In this document: in pieces, positions 20,217 to 29,900 of the stretch
Numbering within the stretch: the stretch's first letter is position 1
Layout of the letters: each line of letters begins with the position of its first letter
Assembly: GCF_000209165.1 (NCBI RefSeq)
Contig: NC_009048.1
Span: 372,001 to 436,000, forward strand
DNA from: Scheffersomyces stipitis CBS 6054
Lineage: Eukaryota; Ascomycota; Pichiomycetes; Serinales; Debaryomycetaceae
DNA: 64,000 nucleotides
Direction of reading: 5' to 3'
The notes under the pieces: model-generated
What the model was told of the DNA's origin: nothing
The model's database searches: none
The model's input: only the letters and a program-made list of their open reading frames with translations
Translations under genes and position numbers: made by a program

Positions 20217-21626
20217 TTTCCATCAGATTATGAGAATTTGAGATATGAAAAAGCGAGCAAATGATACTAGGAAAGTATCAGCAGTTATAAAAGTAGATGT
20301 GAAAAATTATAAATGGTTCTGAACGGCTTGATCGGTTTAGTTTGATTTCTATGGTATTCTAGGGTATTAATGACTCGGGTATTCAGTATGGCTTTTAATA
20401 ATATGGCTGAAAAAATGATTCAAGATTTTCGAGATAATCAAATAGGCTCGATTTCAGTTGGAACGGAAGATTTCAAAATGGTTAATATGGTATCTTTGTA
20501 CTTAAGGATAGTTATAGCCAATAGGACTCTTATAAAGAAAAATTTCGTCAGTCTCCTACTCTAAACTAACGAGATTCGCTCCAGTGAGATCAGATCAATG
20601 GGAGCTTAGAAAAGGTCGAAAAAGGCGAGAAAACTTTGAACAGAACAACTCGGAAACTGATAAATAGTTCAGAAAGGTCGAAAAGGTCGTCGAGATGTAG
20701 AAATGACGAATATGAAATTGGTATGTCAGAACTATCTCTGTATTATACGACAATTTTGGTGAGTTCACCTTCTGACGTAATCGATTTCTAGGCAGATCAA
20801 CCAAAATCAGCTTTGTTGGTCAGGGACGGGATGATGAGTTTTTGAGATATTTGAAAGGAGAGAAGCCTGTGTATCCTTCGCTGGATCTTCTGGCAGAGTT
20901 TCAGCTGTTTCGAAGTAGTTCTGGTGAAAATCTGAAAGATGCAACAGGGATTGGAAATTGTCAATTTACAGACTCAGCTGGATGTACCCCTATTTTTCGT
21001 GGAGTGCACCGATGCAGATAAATTAGGAGCAGATAGTGCAAATTAGCGAGGACGCCGGGAGTGTAGGGAGAGAAAATTGAAAGTGCCTGGGACACACCGG
21101 AGAATAGAGGGCCCAGCAGCAGAAAATATGGCAGCCTGCGGTTTGCGCTTAGCGAAGAACTTAGCGAGAGATATGTGGAACAAGAACCACCAAGGTGCCA
21201 TACAACAAATTAAAGAGACAACACGCTTGCGAGACAAGCGAGGTCTTCAGGGCAGCTCTAGCTAGCTGTCAGACCAGAGATAAAATGGACTAATTGAGAG
21301 ACTCCAAAACTTCTCCAAAAATAGCGAGACCAGATATCGACTGCTTAGACACCCCAGAGAATTGCTCCATGTCAAGGTCAATTGGAGTAAGTATGTTCCA
21401 CTTTCTATGATTCAATCTCACTCTACATATTTGCTTCTCTTCAGTTTTCAGAGCAGATCAGAGTCATATCTTCGGCTAATTACTATACATTTACTGCTTT
21501 GGTAGTGGAGAGTTCTACTTTTTTCGCAGCCATTTTTTAGGTCCTCGTACATACAAAAAGGATCTCAATTAAAGCCTAGATTAAACTGTAACTACTCTAA
21601 CAAATGTAATGTATAACACGATATTC
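20217..21626. other. Intergenic, promoter of the F-box gene and 3' region of ALD
   Basis: No gene is supported. The 250 bases next to 20216 are AT-rich and probably hold the F-box gene promoter. Around 20590-20710 short AAAGGTCGAAAAGG-like words recur on the plus strand without forming a regular array. The stretch 21040-21260 is purine-rich and more GC-rich, with a 62-codon chance frame. I see no RNA gene. Confidence 0.4.
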
Positions 21627-23132
21627 CTACAACTTGTTGCCCAAGTTAACGTGAATGGCCTTTGCCTGGGTGTAGATGGACAATCCGTATTCACCCAATT
21701 CTCTACCTACACCAGACATCTTGACACCACCGAATGGAATGTGGACATCAGAGTCGTTGGAAGAGTTGATCCACACCATACCAGCTTGTATTTCAGCAGC
21801 CATAGTGTGGGCCACGGTGATGTCCTTGGTGAAGATGGCAGCACCCAAACCGTATTGGGTCTGGTTGGCGTAAGTGATGACTTCTTCGTCTGACGAGAAC
21901 TTACCCACCACTACAACAGGGCCAAATATTTCCTCGTTGACGATTCTCATCTCAGGCTTGATGTCAGCAAAAATAGTTGGCTTGATGTAGAATCCTTTGG
22001 ATAATTCACCCTCCGAGTTCTTTTCACCTCCCAAAAGCAAGCGGGCACCTTCTTTCTTACCGATTTCGATGTAGCTCAACACTTTATCACGCTGAACCTT
22101 CGAAACTTGTGGACCAACGACTGCTTCAGAATCGAACATACTACCCTGTTTGTAGGCTTCTTTCACGTGTGCAGTGTATTCCTCCAAGAACTTGTCGTAG
22201 ACAGATTCGTGAACGTACACTCTGGAAGTGGACGTACAGATCTGACCTTGGTTACTCATGATACCGATGGCAGCCCACTTGACAGCTTGTTCCAAGTCAG
22301 CGTCTTCACGGATGATCAAAGGCGACTTACCACCACACTCTAAGGTCACAGCCTTCAAGTTAGAAGCAGCAGCCTGTTGTATAAGCTTACCAGTAGCAGT
22401 AGAACCAGTGAAAGCGATCTTGTCGACATCTAAATGGGATGAAAGAGCCTTACCGGCAACAGCACCGAAGCCGGAGATGATGTTAACCACACCGGCTGGG
22501 AAACCAGCGTCCTTGAAGAGGCGAGCTACGTACAAGAGAGACAATGGTGTAATTTCTGAAGTTTTCAACACAACTACGTTACCAGCAGCCAAAGCTGGAG
22601 CCAACTTCCAGGCTGCCATAGCCAATGGGTAGTTCCATGGGATGATCTGACCACAAACACCAAGTGGTTCATGGATGGTGTAGGCCAACTTCTTTGGATC
22701 GTTCTGGATCACCTTACCCTGGATTTTGTCAGCCCAGCCAGCAAAGTATCTGAAACAACTGATACATTCGTCAATATCGTATACGGCGTTTTGTTCCTTG
22801 GTCTTACCAGAGTCCCAGGCTTCAATGGCACCAATCAAGTCTCTTTGGGCTTCAAAGGCATCAGCGACCTTGTTCAACAAGATTCCTCTGTCCACACCGG
22901 TGACCTTCTTCCAGTCCTTAAATGCGGCTCTGGCAGCCTTGACGGCGATATCGACATCTTCTTCCTCGGCACAGTAAACGGTACCATTGACTTCACTGGT
23001 AGATGGGTTGATGGAGTCCAACGTCTTTCCGGAAACAGACTTGACAAACTCGTTGTTGATGAACAAACCAGTAGGCTGTGTGAATGTGTTGCCGTCTGGA
23101 AGGGTAACCAGGTATTCTAATGGGAGAGACAT
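21627..23132 (-). CDS. Aldehyde dehydrogenase, NAD(P)+-dependent
   Basis: Encodes a 501-residue ALDH superfamily enzyme that oxidises acetaldehyde (and similar aldehydes) to the acid. Key residues are all present: Asn167 in IPWNYP, Lys190 in VVLKTSE, the nucleotide loop GSTATG at 243-248, the general base Glu265 in TLECGGKSP, the nucleophile Cys299 in QGQICTS, and the EEIFGPV motif. There is no mitochondrial presequence, so a cytosolic location is likely, where it would make acetate for acetyl-CoA. The paralogue number (ALD2 to ALD6 in yeasts) and the NAD versus NADP preference cannot be set from sequence reading alone. Confidence 0.95.
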   Translation of the reverse strand: MSLPLEYLVTLPDGNTFTQPTGLFINNEFVKSVSGKTLDSINPSTSEVNGTVYCAEEEDVDIAVKAARAAFKDWKKVTGVDRGILLNKVADAFEAQRDLIGAIEAWDSGKTKEQNAVYDIDECISCFRYFAGWADKIQGKVIQNDPKKLAYTIHEPLGVCGQIIPWNYPLAMAAWKLAPALAAGNVVVLKTSEITPLSLLYVARLFKDAGFPAGVVNIISGFGAVAGKALSSHLDVDKIAFTGSTATGKLIQQAAASNLKAVTLECGGKSPLIIREDADLEQAVKWAAIGIMSNQGQICTSTSRVYVHESVYDKFLEEYTAHVKEAYKQGSMFDSEAVVGPQVSKVQRDKVLSYIEIGKKEGARLLLGGEKNSEGELSKGFYIKPTIFADIKPEMRIVNEEIFGPVVVVGKFSSDEEVITYANQTQYGLGAAIFTKDITVAHTMAAEIQAGMVWINSSNDSDVHIPFGGVKMSGVGRELGEYGLSIYTQAKAIHVNLGNKL

Positions 23133-24398
23133 GATTTCAGTATGCGAAATTTTAGCTTAAAATTCTTCAGCGATAAGAAATTTTTCAGATCAGATCACGA
23201 TAAGACTTCAGTAGCAACTGCAATGGCAATGGAACTAGCAGAGTTAGTAAAGGAGGTTGACAATCGATGAATAAAAGACCTCAAGCTCCAAAATGTACAA
23301 TCACGGCGGATCCAGCCCTTTTTATACTTTTTTCCAGGGATTTCCACTTTTTGTGGAGAACAACCAATAAATTATTTTTCACCGCTATCAAGTTAGCGCA
23401 ACCTTCTTGTGCAACAATGGACACAGTAATTCGAGCAAACTTCGCCTCGAGATCCAGGCAAACCGACAAGAATGAAGTGGTTCAAGCTCACTTTCCACTC
23501 CATATCGCTGTATTGCTCAATCCCGAGTCGAAACATTCATAATGCCCTGTTTTGAGCCATGGTCTAAGCGAAGCTGATTAGAAATGTCAACCGATTTGAC
23601 TAAATGGAAATTGATGGAATTTTTTCAATTTCACGTTTAGCCAATTCACCAGTATCTAGCTGCTTCTTCCATCACTGCCGCTACCATAACCTACTCTATG
23701 CTCTTACATGCGCTGAGAGGTTCAGCAACAGGGAGCCAGTCTACTCAGGGCTGTTCCGCGCAAGTCGCTCAATCGGGTCGACACTTGCTCGTGTACTCCT
23801 GTTTAGGAAGTCAAATGCGTGGCCATGGACCTGTTGCTCAAATCCGGGCACTGGATACGGAGACGATTTGTGGGAACGTTTTGGCAATTCCAACTCGTAC
23901 TTAAGGGTGCTGATATCGCCAGAAGAAAGCAAGATACGACACGCTTGGGCCTGGATAGGGAACACCGCTACGACCAGCGACTATTAAATCTTGCATTCGT
24001 TTGTGAGAAAATTATCTTATCGTTATCGGTGAATCAACTCTAAATCTTTGATTCCAAATTGCATATTACTCTAAATTTCTCCTGACTTTTTATCAAATCT
24101 GGATACTGTTGAACTCTCCAAGCTCACTTTATCTCTATTTGCACTCTATAAAATTGGCACACTAGAACTCCCACTAGATTATGACTCACTCCAGTTCCCA
24201 GCTAACTATGTACTATTGTGACTCTAAGCCTGTTATTCTCAGTCTCTCCTATCTCCTGTAGGCTGATGTATGGAGTACGGCAACATTAGTGCCGTTCACT
24301 AAATCTGAAAAATTCACTCTCCATTTATAAGCAATCTCTCATCTCTTTTCTACTCTCTACTGCCGCCAATTGCACAATTGATAAAGTAACATACCCTA
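23133..24398. other. Divergent promoter region of ALD and GLY1
   Basis: ALD is transcribed leftward and GLY1 rightward. Near ALD there is a TATAAAAA on the minus strand at 23319-23326 and a TACTAAC on the minus strand at 23243-23249 that lacks a convincing splice donor. Near GLY1 the plus strand is pyrimidine-rich with a TATAAA at about 24147 and CT-rich tracts. A 127-codon plus frame at 23604-23987 has an ATG but is Cys/Arg/Ser-rich and not protein-like. Confidence 0.45.
23319..23326 (-). promoter_or_regulatory. TATA box of the aldehyde dehydrogenase gene
   Basis: TATAAAAA on the minus strand, about 190 bases ahead of the ALD start codon, with a second A/T-rich tract beside it. Position and sequence suit a yeast TATA element. 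Confidence 0.5.
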
Positions 24399-25508
24399 AT
24401 GGACTTCTCAACTTATACCGCCCAGAGTCCGGCCCATAACGAATTCCGTAGTGACACTTTCACCACGCCAACGGCTTCCATGATCCAGGCATTGGCCAAT
24501 GCAACCTTGGGAGACGCCGTCTATAACGAAGACGAATCTACCATTGCCTTGGAGAAAAAGGTAGCCGATTTGGCTGGAAAAGAAGCCGGCTTGTATTGTG
24601 TTAGTGGAACTCTCTCCAACCAAATTGCCCTTAGAACAAACCTCATCCAGCCTCCATTCAGCATCTTGTGTGACCACAGGGGCCATGTCTATGTCCACGA
24701 AGCGGGTGGATTGTCCACCTTATCACAGGCTATGGTTCAGCCGATCGTGGCCAAGAATGGACATCATTTGACGTTGGAAGATGACATTTTGCCCAACTTC
24801 ATTCCTGACGACGGAGAAATCCATGGAGCTCCAACGAAGGTCATTTCTTTGGAAAACACCTTACATGGTATGATTTTCCCCTTGGATGAAATCAAGAAAA
24901 TCTCTAACTTCTGCAAGAAGAACGACGTAAAATTGCATCTTGACGGTGCCAGATTGTGGAATGCGTCTGTTGCCACTGGAATTTCTCTCAAAGAATACTG
25001 TTCATATTTCGACAGTGTCTCATTATGTCTTTCCAAGACTTTGGGTGCTCCTGTTGGCTCTGTTCTAGTGTCAACCAGAAAATTTGTAAACAAAGCTAAC
25101 CACTTTAAGAAACAAAACGGTGGTGGAATCAGACAAAGTGGTTTGTTGGCTGTAATGGCCATCACAGCCATCGACGAGAACTTGCCTAAATTGCAAAAGA
25201 CCCATGAAAGAGCCAAAGAGTTAGGTGAATTGTGTGACAAGAATGGAATCTACTTGGAACATCCCGTCGAAACAAACTTCGTGTTTATCGACACGAAGAA
25301 AAACAAATGGAACCCGGAGTCCATAAAGACATTAGCAGAGAAGCACGGAATTAAGTTTTACGGAGGAAGAATATCTTTCCACTATCAAGTTTCTGACGAA
25401 AGCTTTGAAGCCGTTAAGAAATTTGTATTGGAAACGCAGGAAGATGCTAAGAAAAACCCATACGACGGCGGCGATCAGGTCAGATTTTACAGTAATATCG
25501 AAGAGTGA
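24399..25508 (+). CDS. GLY1: L-threonine aldolase
   Basis: A 369-residue pyridoxal-phosphate enzyme that splits threonine (and allo-threonine) into glycine and acetaldehyde, the main glycine source in yeast growing on glucose. It is a fold-type I protein: NEFRSDTFTTPT near the N terminus is the family start, HLDGAR around Asp182 binds the cofactor, and SLCLSKTLGAPVGS carries the Schiff-base lysine, Lys213. The length is near that of Saccharomyces Gly1 (387). No targeting signal is seen, so it is cytosolic. The ATG at 24399 is the first in frame and gives the expected N terminus. LYS5 follows 270 bases downstream on the same strand. Confidence 0.96.
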   Translation: MDFSTYTAQSPAHNEFRSDTFTTPTASMIQALANATLGDAVYNEDESTIALEKKVADLAGKEAGLYCVSGTLSNQIALRTNLIQPPFSILCDHRGHVYVHEAGGLSTLSQAMVQPIVAKNGHHLTLEDDILPNFIPDDGEIHGAPTKVISLENTLHGMIFPLDEIKKISNFCKKNDVKLHLDGARLWNASVATGISLKEYCSYFDSVSLCLSKTLGAPVGSVLVSTRKFVNKANHFKKQNGGGIRQSGLLAVMAITAIDENLPKLQKTHERAKELGELCDKNGIYLEHPVETNFVFIDTKKNKWNPESIKTLAEKHGIKFYGGRISFHYQVSDESFEAVKKFVLETQEDAKKNPYDGGDQVRFYSNIEE

Positions 25509-25778
25509 TTGCAAAGTAAGATGATTTACATACCCTATAATATGTATAATTAACTAAGTTATATAGACATTATATACGTATATTAATATGTAAATATTTC
25601 TACAGTATTAAGAATATCTGAGTGAGAATGAAAAATTGAAAATCTCAATGAATGCAACTCTTTTGATCTGGCTCTCAATCGTGAGTCATCAACGGCAAAA
25701 TATGTTCAACACTTACAAGCTTCTTCTATGGTAGTCACACAGCGGAACATTACAGTATCCAATTGCACATAAGCGCCG

Positions 25779-26714
25779 ATGTCCAGCGTCTACCACCAAC
25801 TAGATACCTGGTTAGAGACTATAAATGATCCAACCATCCTTGTTTTCACAACCACGATCACGGAAGAGCTTGTTACATTTCTCTCCGATGAGTACAACTT
25901 TGAAGTGACATTACGATTGGTGGACGACTTGCCGCTCCAGTTGAAGATCCAAGCGGTTAAGGATCGGTTCCAGCGGATAAAACTGTTGATCGGCGAGCTC
26001 TTCCAGCGGCTAATTCTCAATTTTCACCTTGGAAACTCCACCGATCCATGGAGACGCGTTCAGTTTCAGTACAATAAGTATGGGAAGCCGCTCCTTCCAG
26101 ACGCAAAGTTCCAGTTCAATTCAAGTAGTTCCAATAGCATCATCAGTATTGTCGTCGAACACTCGACTACTAATTCTCCAGTCGGAGTAGATTTGTCACA
26201 TTCCAAACAAAGGATTTCGCCGTCACTGTTCTTGGAAGATTTCGAGCCCATATTTGCGCCAAGCGAGTTGGAATACCTAAGAGCCTACGATAACGATTCT
26301 CAAAGATACTTCGTATTTAACCATTTGTGGACATTGAAGGAAGCATACACGAAATTACTTGGCAGTGGTCTAAACATCGAACTCTCGGACTTCTTCTTCA
26401 AGTTCGGTGATACTTCTTTCAATGTGGAAAACTACTACAAAAGAATCCAATTGAAAGAGGAAAATGGCATTTCAGAGTACAATGTAGAGTGGTACACCAA
26501 AGTGCAAGTTGATAATGAAGGGCTTATAGCGAAAAAGGATAGGTTCGTTCACAGTCTAGAAAGAAACAGTGAAAGCTATTGTCACAGCGCCATACTTGAT
26601 AGAGGCGATGCTGACCTTCTCCCAGTTATAATAACAATAATAAACCAGAATAGATCGAGCAAGTTACGGAGCTTCGAGGTGAGCTTTCTTGATATACTCA
26701 AACAAATTCAATAG
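25779..26714 (+). CDS. LYS5: 4'-phosphopantetheinyl transferase (Lys5 type)
   Basis: A 311-residue Sfp/Lys5-type transferase that moves phosphopantetheine from CoA to the carrier domain of alpha-aminoadipate reductase (Lys2), activating lysine synthesis. The two family motifs are clear: VGVDLSH with the Mg2+-binding Asp138, and FNHLWTLKEAYTKLLGSGL at 180-198 with Trp184, Lys187, Glu188 and Lys192. Both fall at the usual distance apart (about 45 residues). It is slightly longer than Saccharomyces Lys5 (272 residues) because of a Ser/Asn-rich insert near 113-120 and a longer C terminus. Confidence 0.93.
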   Translation: MSSVYHQLDTWLETINDPTILVFTTTITEELVTFLSDEYNFEVTLRLVDDLPLQLKIQAVKDRFQRIKLLIGELFQRLILNFHLGNSTDPWRRVQFQYNKYGKPLLPDAKFQFNSSSSNSIISIVVEHSTTNSPVGVDLSHSKQRISPSLFLEDFEPIFAPSELEYLRAYDNDSQRYFVFNHLWTLKEAYTKLLGSGLNIELSDFFFKFGDTSFNVENYYKRIQLKEENGISEYNVEWYTKVQVDNEGLIAKKDRFVHSLERNSESYCHSAILDRGDADLLPVIITIINQNRSSKLRSFEVSFLDILKQIQ

Positions 26715-27098
26715 AAGTATTGGAGCTACTAAGAATAGAATTACGAACATCACATGAAAGTTCGTAGTCTCTCTTAGACAAACTTTAAAAATCGATTCAG
26801 AGGAGTAAGAAAGGTACAGTACTATTAATAGGAGAAAGCCGTTCAATTCGAGATTCTACAGGGATTGGAGTTATACCCCTATCTTGAGAGCACAAGCATA
26901 ATATCCACGAAAGTCCACGTCAAGAATCTAGAAACCTAGTTAAAGTTTTGAACGAGGCGATGTTTTCTGGGGAGTAACCTCTTGGAGGTACTCCATATAT
27001 TTTTGTCTACGGAAAAAATAAGCAATCGACAGGATACTGATTTAAGTCTACAGATAGAAGCCCAGAAAAGCGCAATAGTCTGTAAAATAAGAGAAGGT
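26715..27098. other. Convergent intergenic region
   Basis: 384 bases between the LYS5 stop and the stop of the next, minus-strand gene. It should contain both 3' ends. Two minus frames of 60 codons begin here, but the sequence gives no support for a gene. Confidence 0.5.
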
Positions 27099-27986
27099 CT
27101 AAAATAGAGTCTTGACACCCATTTTACTGGTGTACTGCAAGCTTCGTTGCGTGCTTCTCTTGCTGAGTTTACCGTCTTGAATGAATTTGAATACTATCGC
27201 CAAATTAATTAAGATCTCATGATCTCGTAGGAGTTCTTCGTTTGAATTCCGACGGGATTTAAAGACTTTTAGGTACAGGGAGGCTTGGAGTGATTTTTCG
27301 TATTCACGGCTGAAATTGTGTTCAAACTCAGCCAACCGCATGGGGTTGTTCTTCGGCTTGTACTTGGTTGCAAACAAGCGGTCATCTTCAGAAATAAAGC
27401 GGCTTATTGAATTCTTGAGTAATGGATTCAGGATAGATAGTCGACTGTTTTGGTCACTGCTGATTTTATTATTATCGAATAGTGATTGCTGGTCTTCATC
27501 TAGTTTGTAGAGCACATATCTGAAGCTGTATTTGCCGTCTGCTAACAGGGAATTGAAGAAAATCCATCTATAGACGTGGTCGCCGTACTGAAAATCCGAA
27601 ATAGGCAAAATTAGGTGGTCTAACAATATAATATCACCCTCCTCACCAGTAACTGTATATTTGCGATAGGAATCATACCTCTTCTTGAACACCTTATACG
27701 AACTCTTCGTAGATAGACTCTTTATCCTAGCATATTTATTGGATAGAAAACTCTGTTTTCTGGATTCAGTTACTGGAAGACAATTGAGCTTTTCAACCTT
27801 GCCTTTTGCCCAATCGTCGTAGTTATCCAAAGAAAACACCTTCAAATCTACCGATTTCAAAGTACTTTTGTGGATCAAGTAGATTTCTTCATTTTTCACA
27901 GGATTATGCTTGAGATATTCGTTTGCACGTTTGTCGTTATTCAAGGCCTTTGTGACCAGGCGAGCAGAAGTCTTGCCAATGGTCAT
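27099..27986 (-). CDS. Hypothetical protein, 295 residues
   Basis: A basic, soluble protein rich in Lys, Arg, Ser, Tyr and Leu. No signal peptide or membrane segment is seen. Residues 1 to about 20 (TIGKTSARLVTKALNN) are Lys/Arg/Thr-rich without acidic residues up to Asp18, which could be a mitochondrial presequence. A Tyr/Arg/Lys-rich middle and a hydrophobic stretch around ILLDHLILPISDFQYGDHVYRWIFF suggest a folded core. The C-terminal 30 residues are basic and Ser/Gln-rich. The frame is open 11 codons further to a GTG; the ATG at 27986 is the first true start. I do not recognise the family, though a fast-evolving mitochondrial protein is a possibility. Confidence 0.75.
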   Translation of the reverse strand: MTIGKTSARLVTKALNNDKRANEYLKHNPVKNEEIYLIHKSTLKSVDLKVFSLDNYDDWAKGKVEKLNCLPVTESRKQSFLSNKYARIKSLSTKSSYKVFKKRYDSYRKYTVTGEEGDIILLDHLILPISDFQYGDHVYRWIFFNSLLADGKYSFRYVLYKLDEDQQSLFDNNKISSDQNSRLSILNPLLKNSISRFISEDDRLFATKYKPKNNPMRLAEFEHNFSREYEKSLQASLYLKVFKSRRNSNEELLRDHEILINLAIVFKFIQDGKLSKRSTQRSLQYTSKMGVKTLF

Positions 27987-28589
27987 TTCTAGTCTTAGAG
28001 AAACTACATATGTCGCCACAAATTATTCTGGGCTGGGCATTTGCTATGTATATATATTGCTACAACATGTCAGCCGACCATTTTGAAGTTCATAAACCGC
28101 ACTAGTAAATAAAAGTCAGTCTACTCTTAGTTCACAATAGGTATAATTAAAGTTCAAGCACAGCCATGATTATAATAGTGCAATCAAAAATCAGATGGAA
28201 ATACAGTAGTAAGTTATATAGTGGGACACGGCTCTTAAGCCCTGAAAATGAAATTACCATGCAACAGTATCCACAGCGAGTAACTCTTACGAACGGCTAA
28301 TTAGATTCATCTAGACAATTAACGTTTGCTATTAATAGATAACTACGGGACTGTCTTAAGAATGTATAGCATGTGGATACTGTTCAAAATCAAAAGTGAC
28401 TAACCACCACGCTTGCAATCACTTCAAAATGGGTAGATAAGTACGTTCCACTTGGTTTGTTGTGCCTACAGTTCTTAGCTATTGACCATTAAACTAGAAA
28501 ATATCAACGTGAACTAGAATTAAAACAAGTGAAAACGGAAAGAAAAATTAAATACGCTACTAAAATACAAAAACGAAAAGAACTTAAGC
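27987..28589. other. Intergenic between two minus-strand genes
   Basis: AT-rich, no coding frame or RNA gene seen. It holds the promoter of the hypothetical gene (a TATATATA stretch at about 28048-28055) and the 3' region of the GPI protein gene. Confidence 0.5.
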
Positions 28590-29822
28590 TTAGATCAACA
28601 AAGCACCAATAGCAATGACAGCAGCGGCTACACCGTAAGCACCAGTGTTTTGAACGGCGTTGTTACCGCTGGTAGTAGTTCCATTGCCAGAGCCAGAACC
28701 AGAACCAGAACCAGTAGCAGTAGAAGAAGTTTCACTACCGCCTGTTGCAGAAGATTCGCTGTCGTCAGTGGCAGAGGAATCGTCCGAGTCAGTGGCAGAA
28801 GAATCATCACTGTCATCAGTGGCAGACGAGTCATCTGACTCAGTAGCAGACGAGTCGTCGGAGTCGTCAGTGGCAGAGGAATCGTCCGATTCGGTGGCAG
28901 ATGAGTCATCGCTGTCGTCAGTGGCAGAAGAATCGTCTGATTCAGTGGCAGAAGAATCATCACTGTCATCAGTAGCAGACGAATCGTCGGAGTCGGTAGC
29001 AGAAGAGTCGTCGGAATCATCAGTAGCAGAGGAATCACCGTCGTCAGTGGCAGAAGAGTCATCACTGTCATCAGTGGCAGAAGAGTCATCAGAATCGTCA
29101 GTAGCAGATGAATCGTCAGAATCGTCAGTAGCAGTCGAATCGTCAGAGTCATCGGTAGCAGTCGAATCATCAGTAGCATCAGTATCGTCACTGTCATCAG
29201 TAGCAGCAGAGTCGTCAGTATCGTCAGTAGCGGCGGCATCGGTAGCATCGCCAGCAGCATCGGTAGCAGCAGCGGCAGCATCACCAGCAGCATCGGTAGC
29301 AGCATCGGCGGCATCACCAGCAGCATCGGTAGCAGCAGCGGCGGCATCACCAGCGGCATCGGTAGCAGCAGCGGCGGCATCACCAGCAGCATCAGTAGCA
29401 GCAGCGGCAGCATCAGTAGCAGCAGCGGCAGCATCACCACCAGCAGCAGCAGCGGCAGCACCAGCGTCACCAGCAGCATCGGTTGCAGCAGCGGCAGCGT
29501 CACCAGCAGCATTGGTTGCAGCAGCGGCAGCGTCACCAGCACCAGCAACAGCGTCGGTGGCAGCGGCGGCAGCAGCATCACCAACATTAATTCCTACGAC
29601 GCCACCAGCATCAGTGGCAACTTCAGTTGGAACGCCAACTGCACCAAGAGCACCAGCCACAGCAGTGTTGGCGTCATTACCGTAGACGGTGTAAACAGTG
29701 AAATCAGCTCTCTTCAAGACTCCAACCTTGTTGACTCTCTTGTTGAGGACATCTTTCTTTTGAGCCTTAGCTTCAATGGCAGCAATGGTGGCTAACACCA
29801 AAGAAATAGTGGATAACTTCAT
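28590..29822 (-). CDS. Repeat-rich GPI-anchored cell-surface protein
   Basis: A 410-residue secreted protein. Residues 1 to about 20 are a signal peptide (Leu/Ile/Ala-rich core ending in AKA). Two Lys-Arg pairs follow (28-29 and 37-38), typical Kex2 processing sites, then a short unique segment (to about 75). The bulk is two repeat blocks: an Ala-rich block built on TDAAGDAAAAA (11 residues) and a strongly acidic block built on DDSSAT units of 8-9 residues. The end has a Gly/Ser spacer, then SGNNAVQNTGA and a hydrophobic tail (VAAAVIAIGALLI), a standard GPI signal with a likely omega site at Gly/Asn. It probably ends up attached to wall glucan. The frame runs 30 codons upstream to a TTG; the ATG at 29822 begins the signal peptide and a TATAAATA lies 71 bases upstream. 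I do not recognise an orthologue. Confidence 0.88.
   Translation of the reverse strand: MKLSTISLVLATIAAIEAKAQKKDVLNKRVNKVGVLKRADFTVYTVYGNDANTAVAGALGAVGVPTEVATDAGGVVGINVGDAAAAAATDAVAGAGDAAAAATNAAGDAAAAATDAAGDAGAAAAAAGGDAAAAATDAAAAATDAAGDAAAAATDAAGDAAAAATDAAGDAADAATDAAGDAAAAATDAAGDATDAAATDDTDDSAATDDSDDTDATDDSTATDDSDDSTATDDSDDSSATDDSDDSSATDDSDDSSATDDGDSSATDDSDDSSATDSDDSSATDDSDDSSATESDDSSATDDSDDSSATESDDSSATDDSDDSSATESDDSSATDDSDDSSATDSDDSSATDDSESSATGGSETSSTATGSGSGSGSGNGTTTSGNNAVQNTGAYGVAAAVIAIGALLI
28745..29590 (-). repeat. Two coding tandem-repeat blocks in the GPI protein
   Basis: About 29216-29590 consists of 33-base units encoding TDAAGDAAAAA and close variants. About 28745-29215 consists of alternating 27- and 24-base units encoding SSATDDSDD and SSATESDD or SSATDSDD. 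Copies differ mostly at third codon positions, so the array is old enough to have diverged yet kept the protein. Boundaries are approximate. Confidence 0.85.
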
Positions 29823-29892
29823 TGTGAATTTGGAGTGGTTGTGATACTTTTCAGTATTGTATTTGACAATATGGAGAACAGGGGTAAGTGAG

Positions 29893-29900
29893 TATTTATA
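29893..29900 (-). promoter_or_regulatory. TATA box of the GPI protein gene
   Basis: TATAAATA on the minus strand, 71 bases ahead of the ATG at 29822. A strong TATA close to the start fits an abundantly or conditionally expressed wall protein, and supports the ATG chosen over the upstream TTG, which lies beyond this element. Confidence 0.55.

Noticed and set aside
23243..23249. TACTAAC on the minus strand upstream of ALD, as sign of an intron
   Set aside because: No donor consensus lies upstream between it and the TATA box, and the ALD frame is complete from its ATG.
23604..23987. 127-codon ATG-started plus frame between ALD and GLY1
   Set aside because: Cys, Arg, Ser and Trp-rich with no hydrophobic core, and it lies in a promoter region of known genes.
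28660..29685. 341-codon plus-strand frame antisense to the GPI protein (and a 319-codon frame in a third register)
   Set aside because: Both are by-products of the regular coding repeats, which keep other registers stop-free. The antisense frame begins at TTG, while the sense frame has signal peptide, GPI tail and TATA box.
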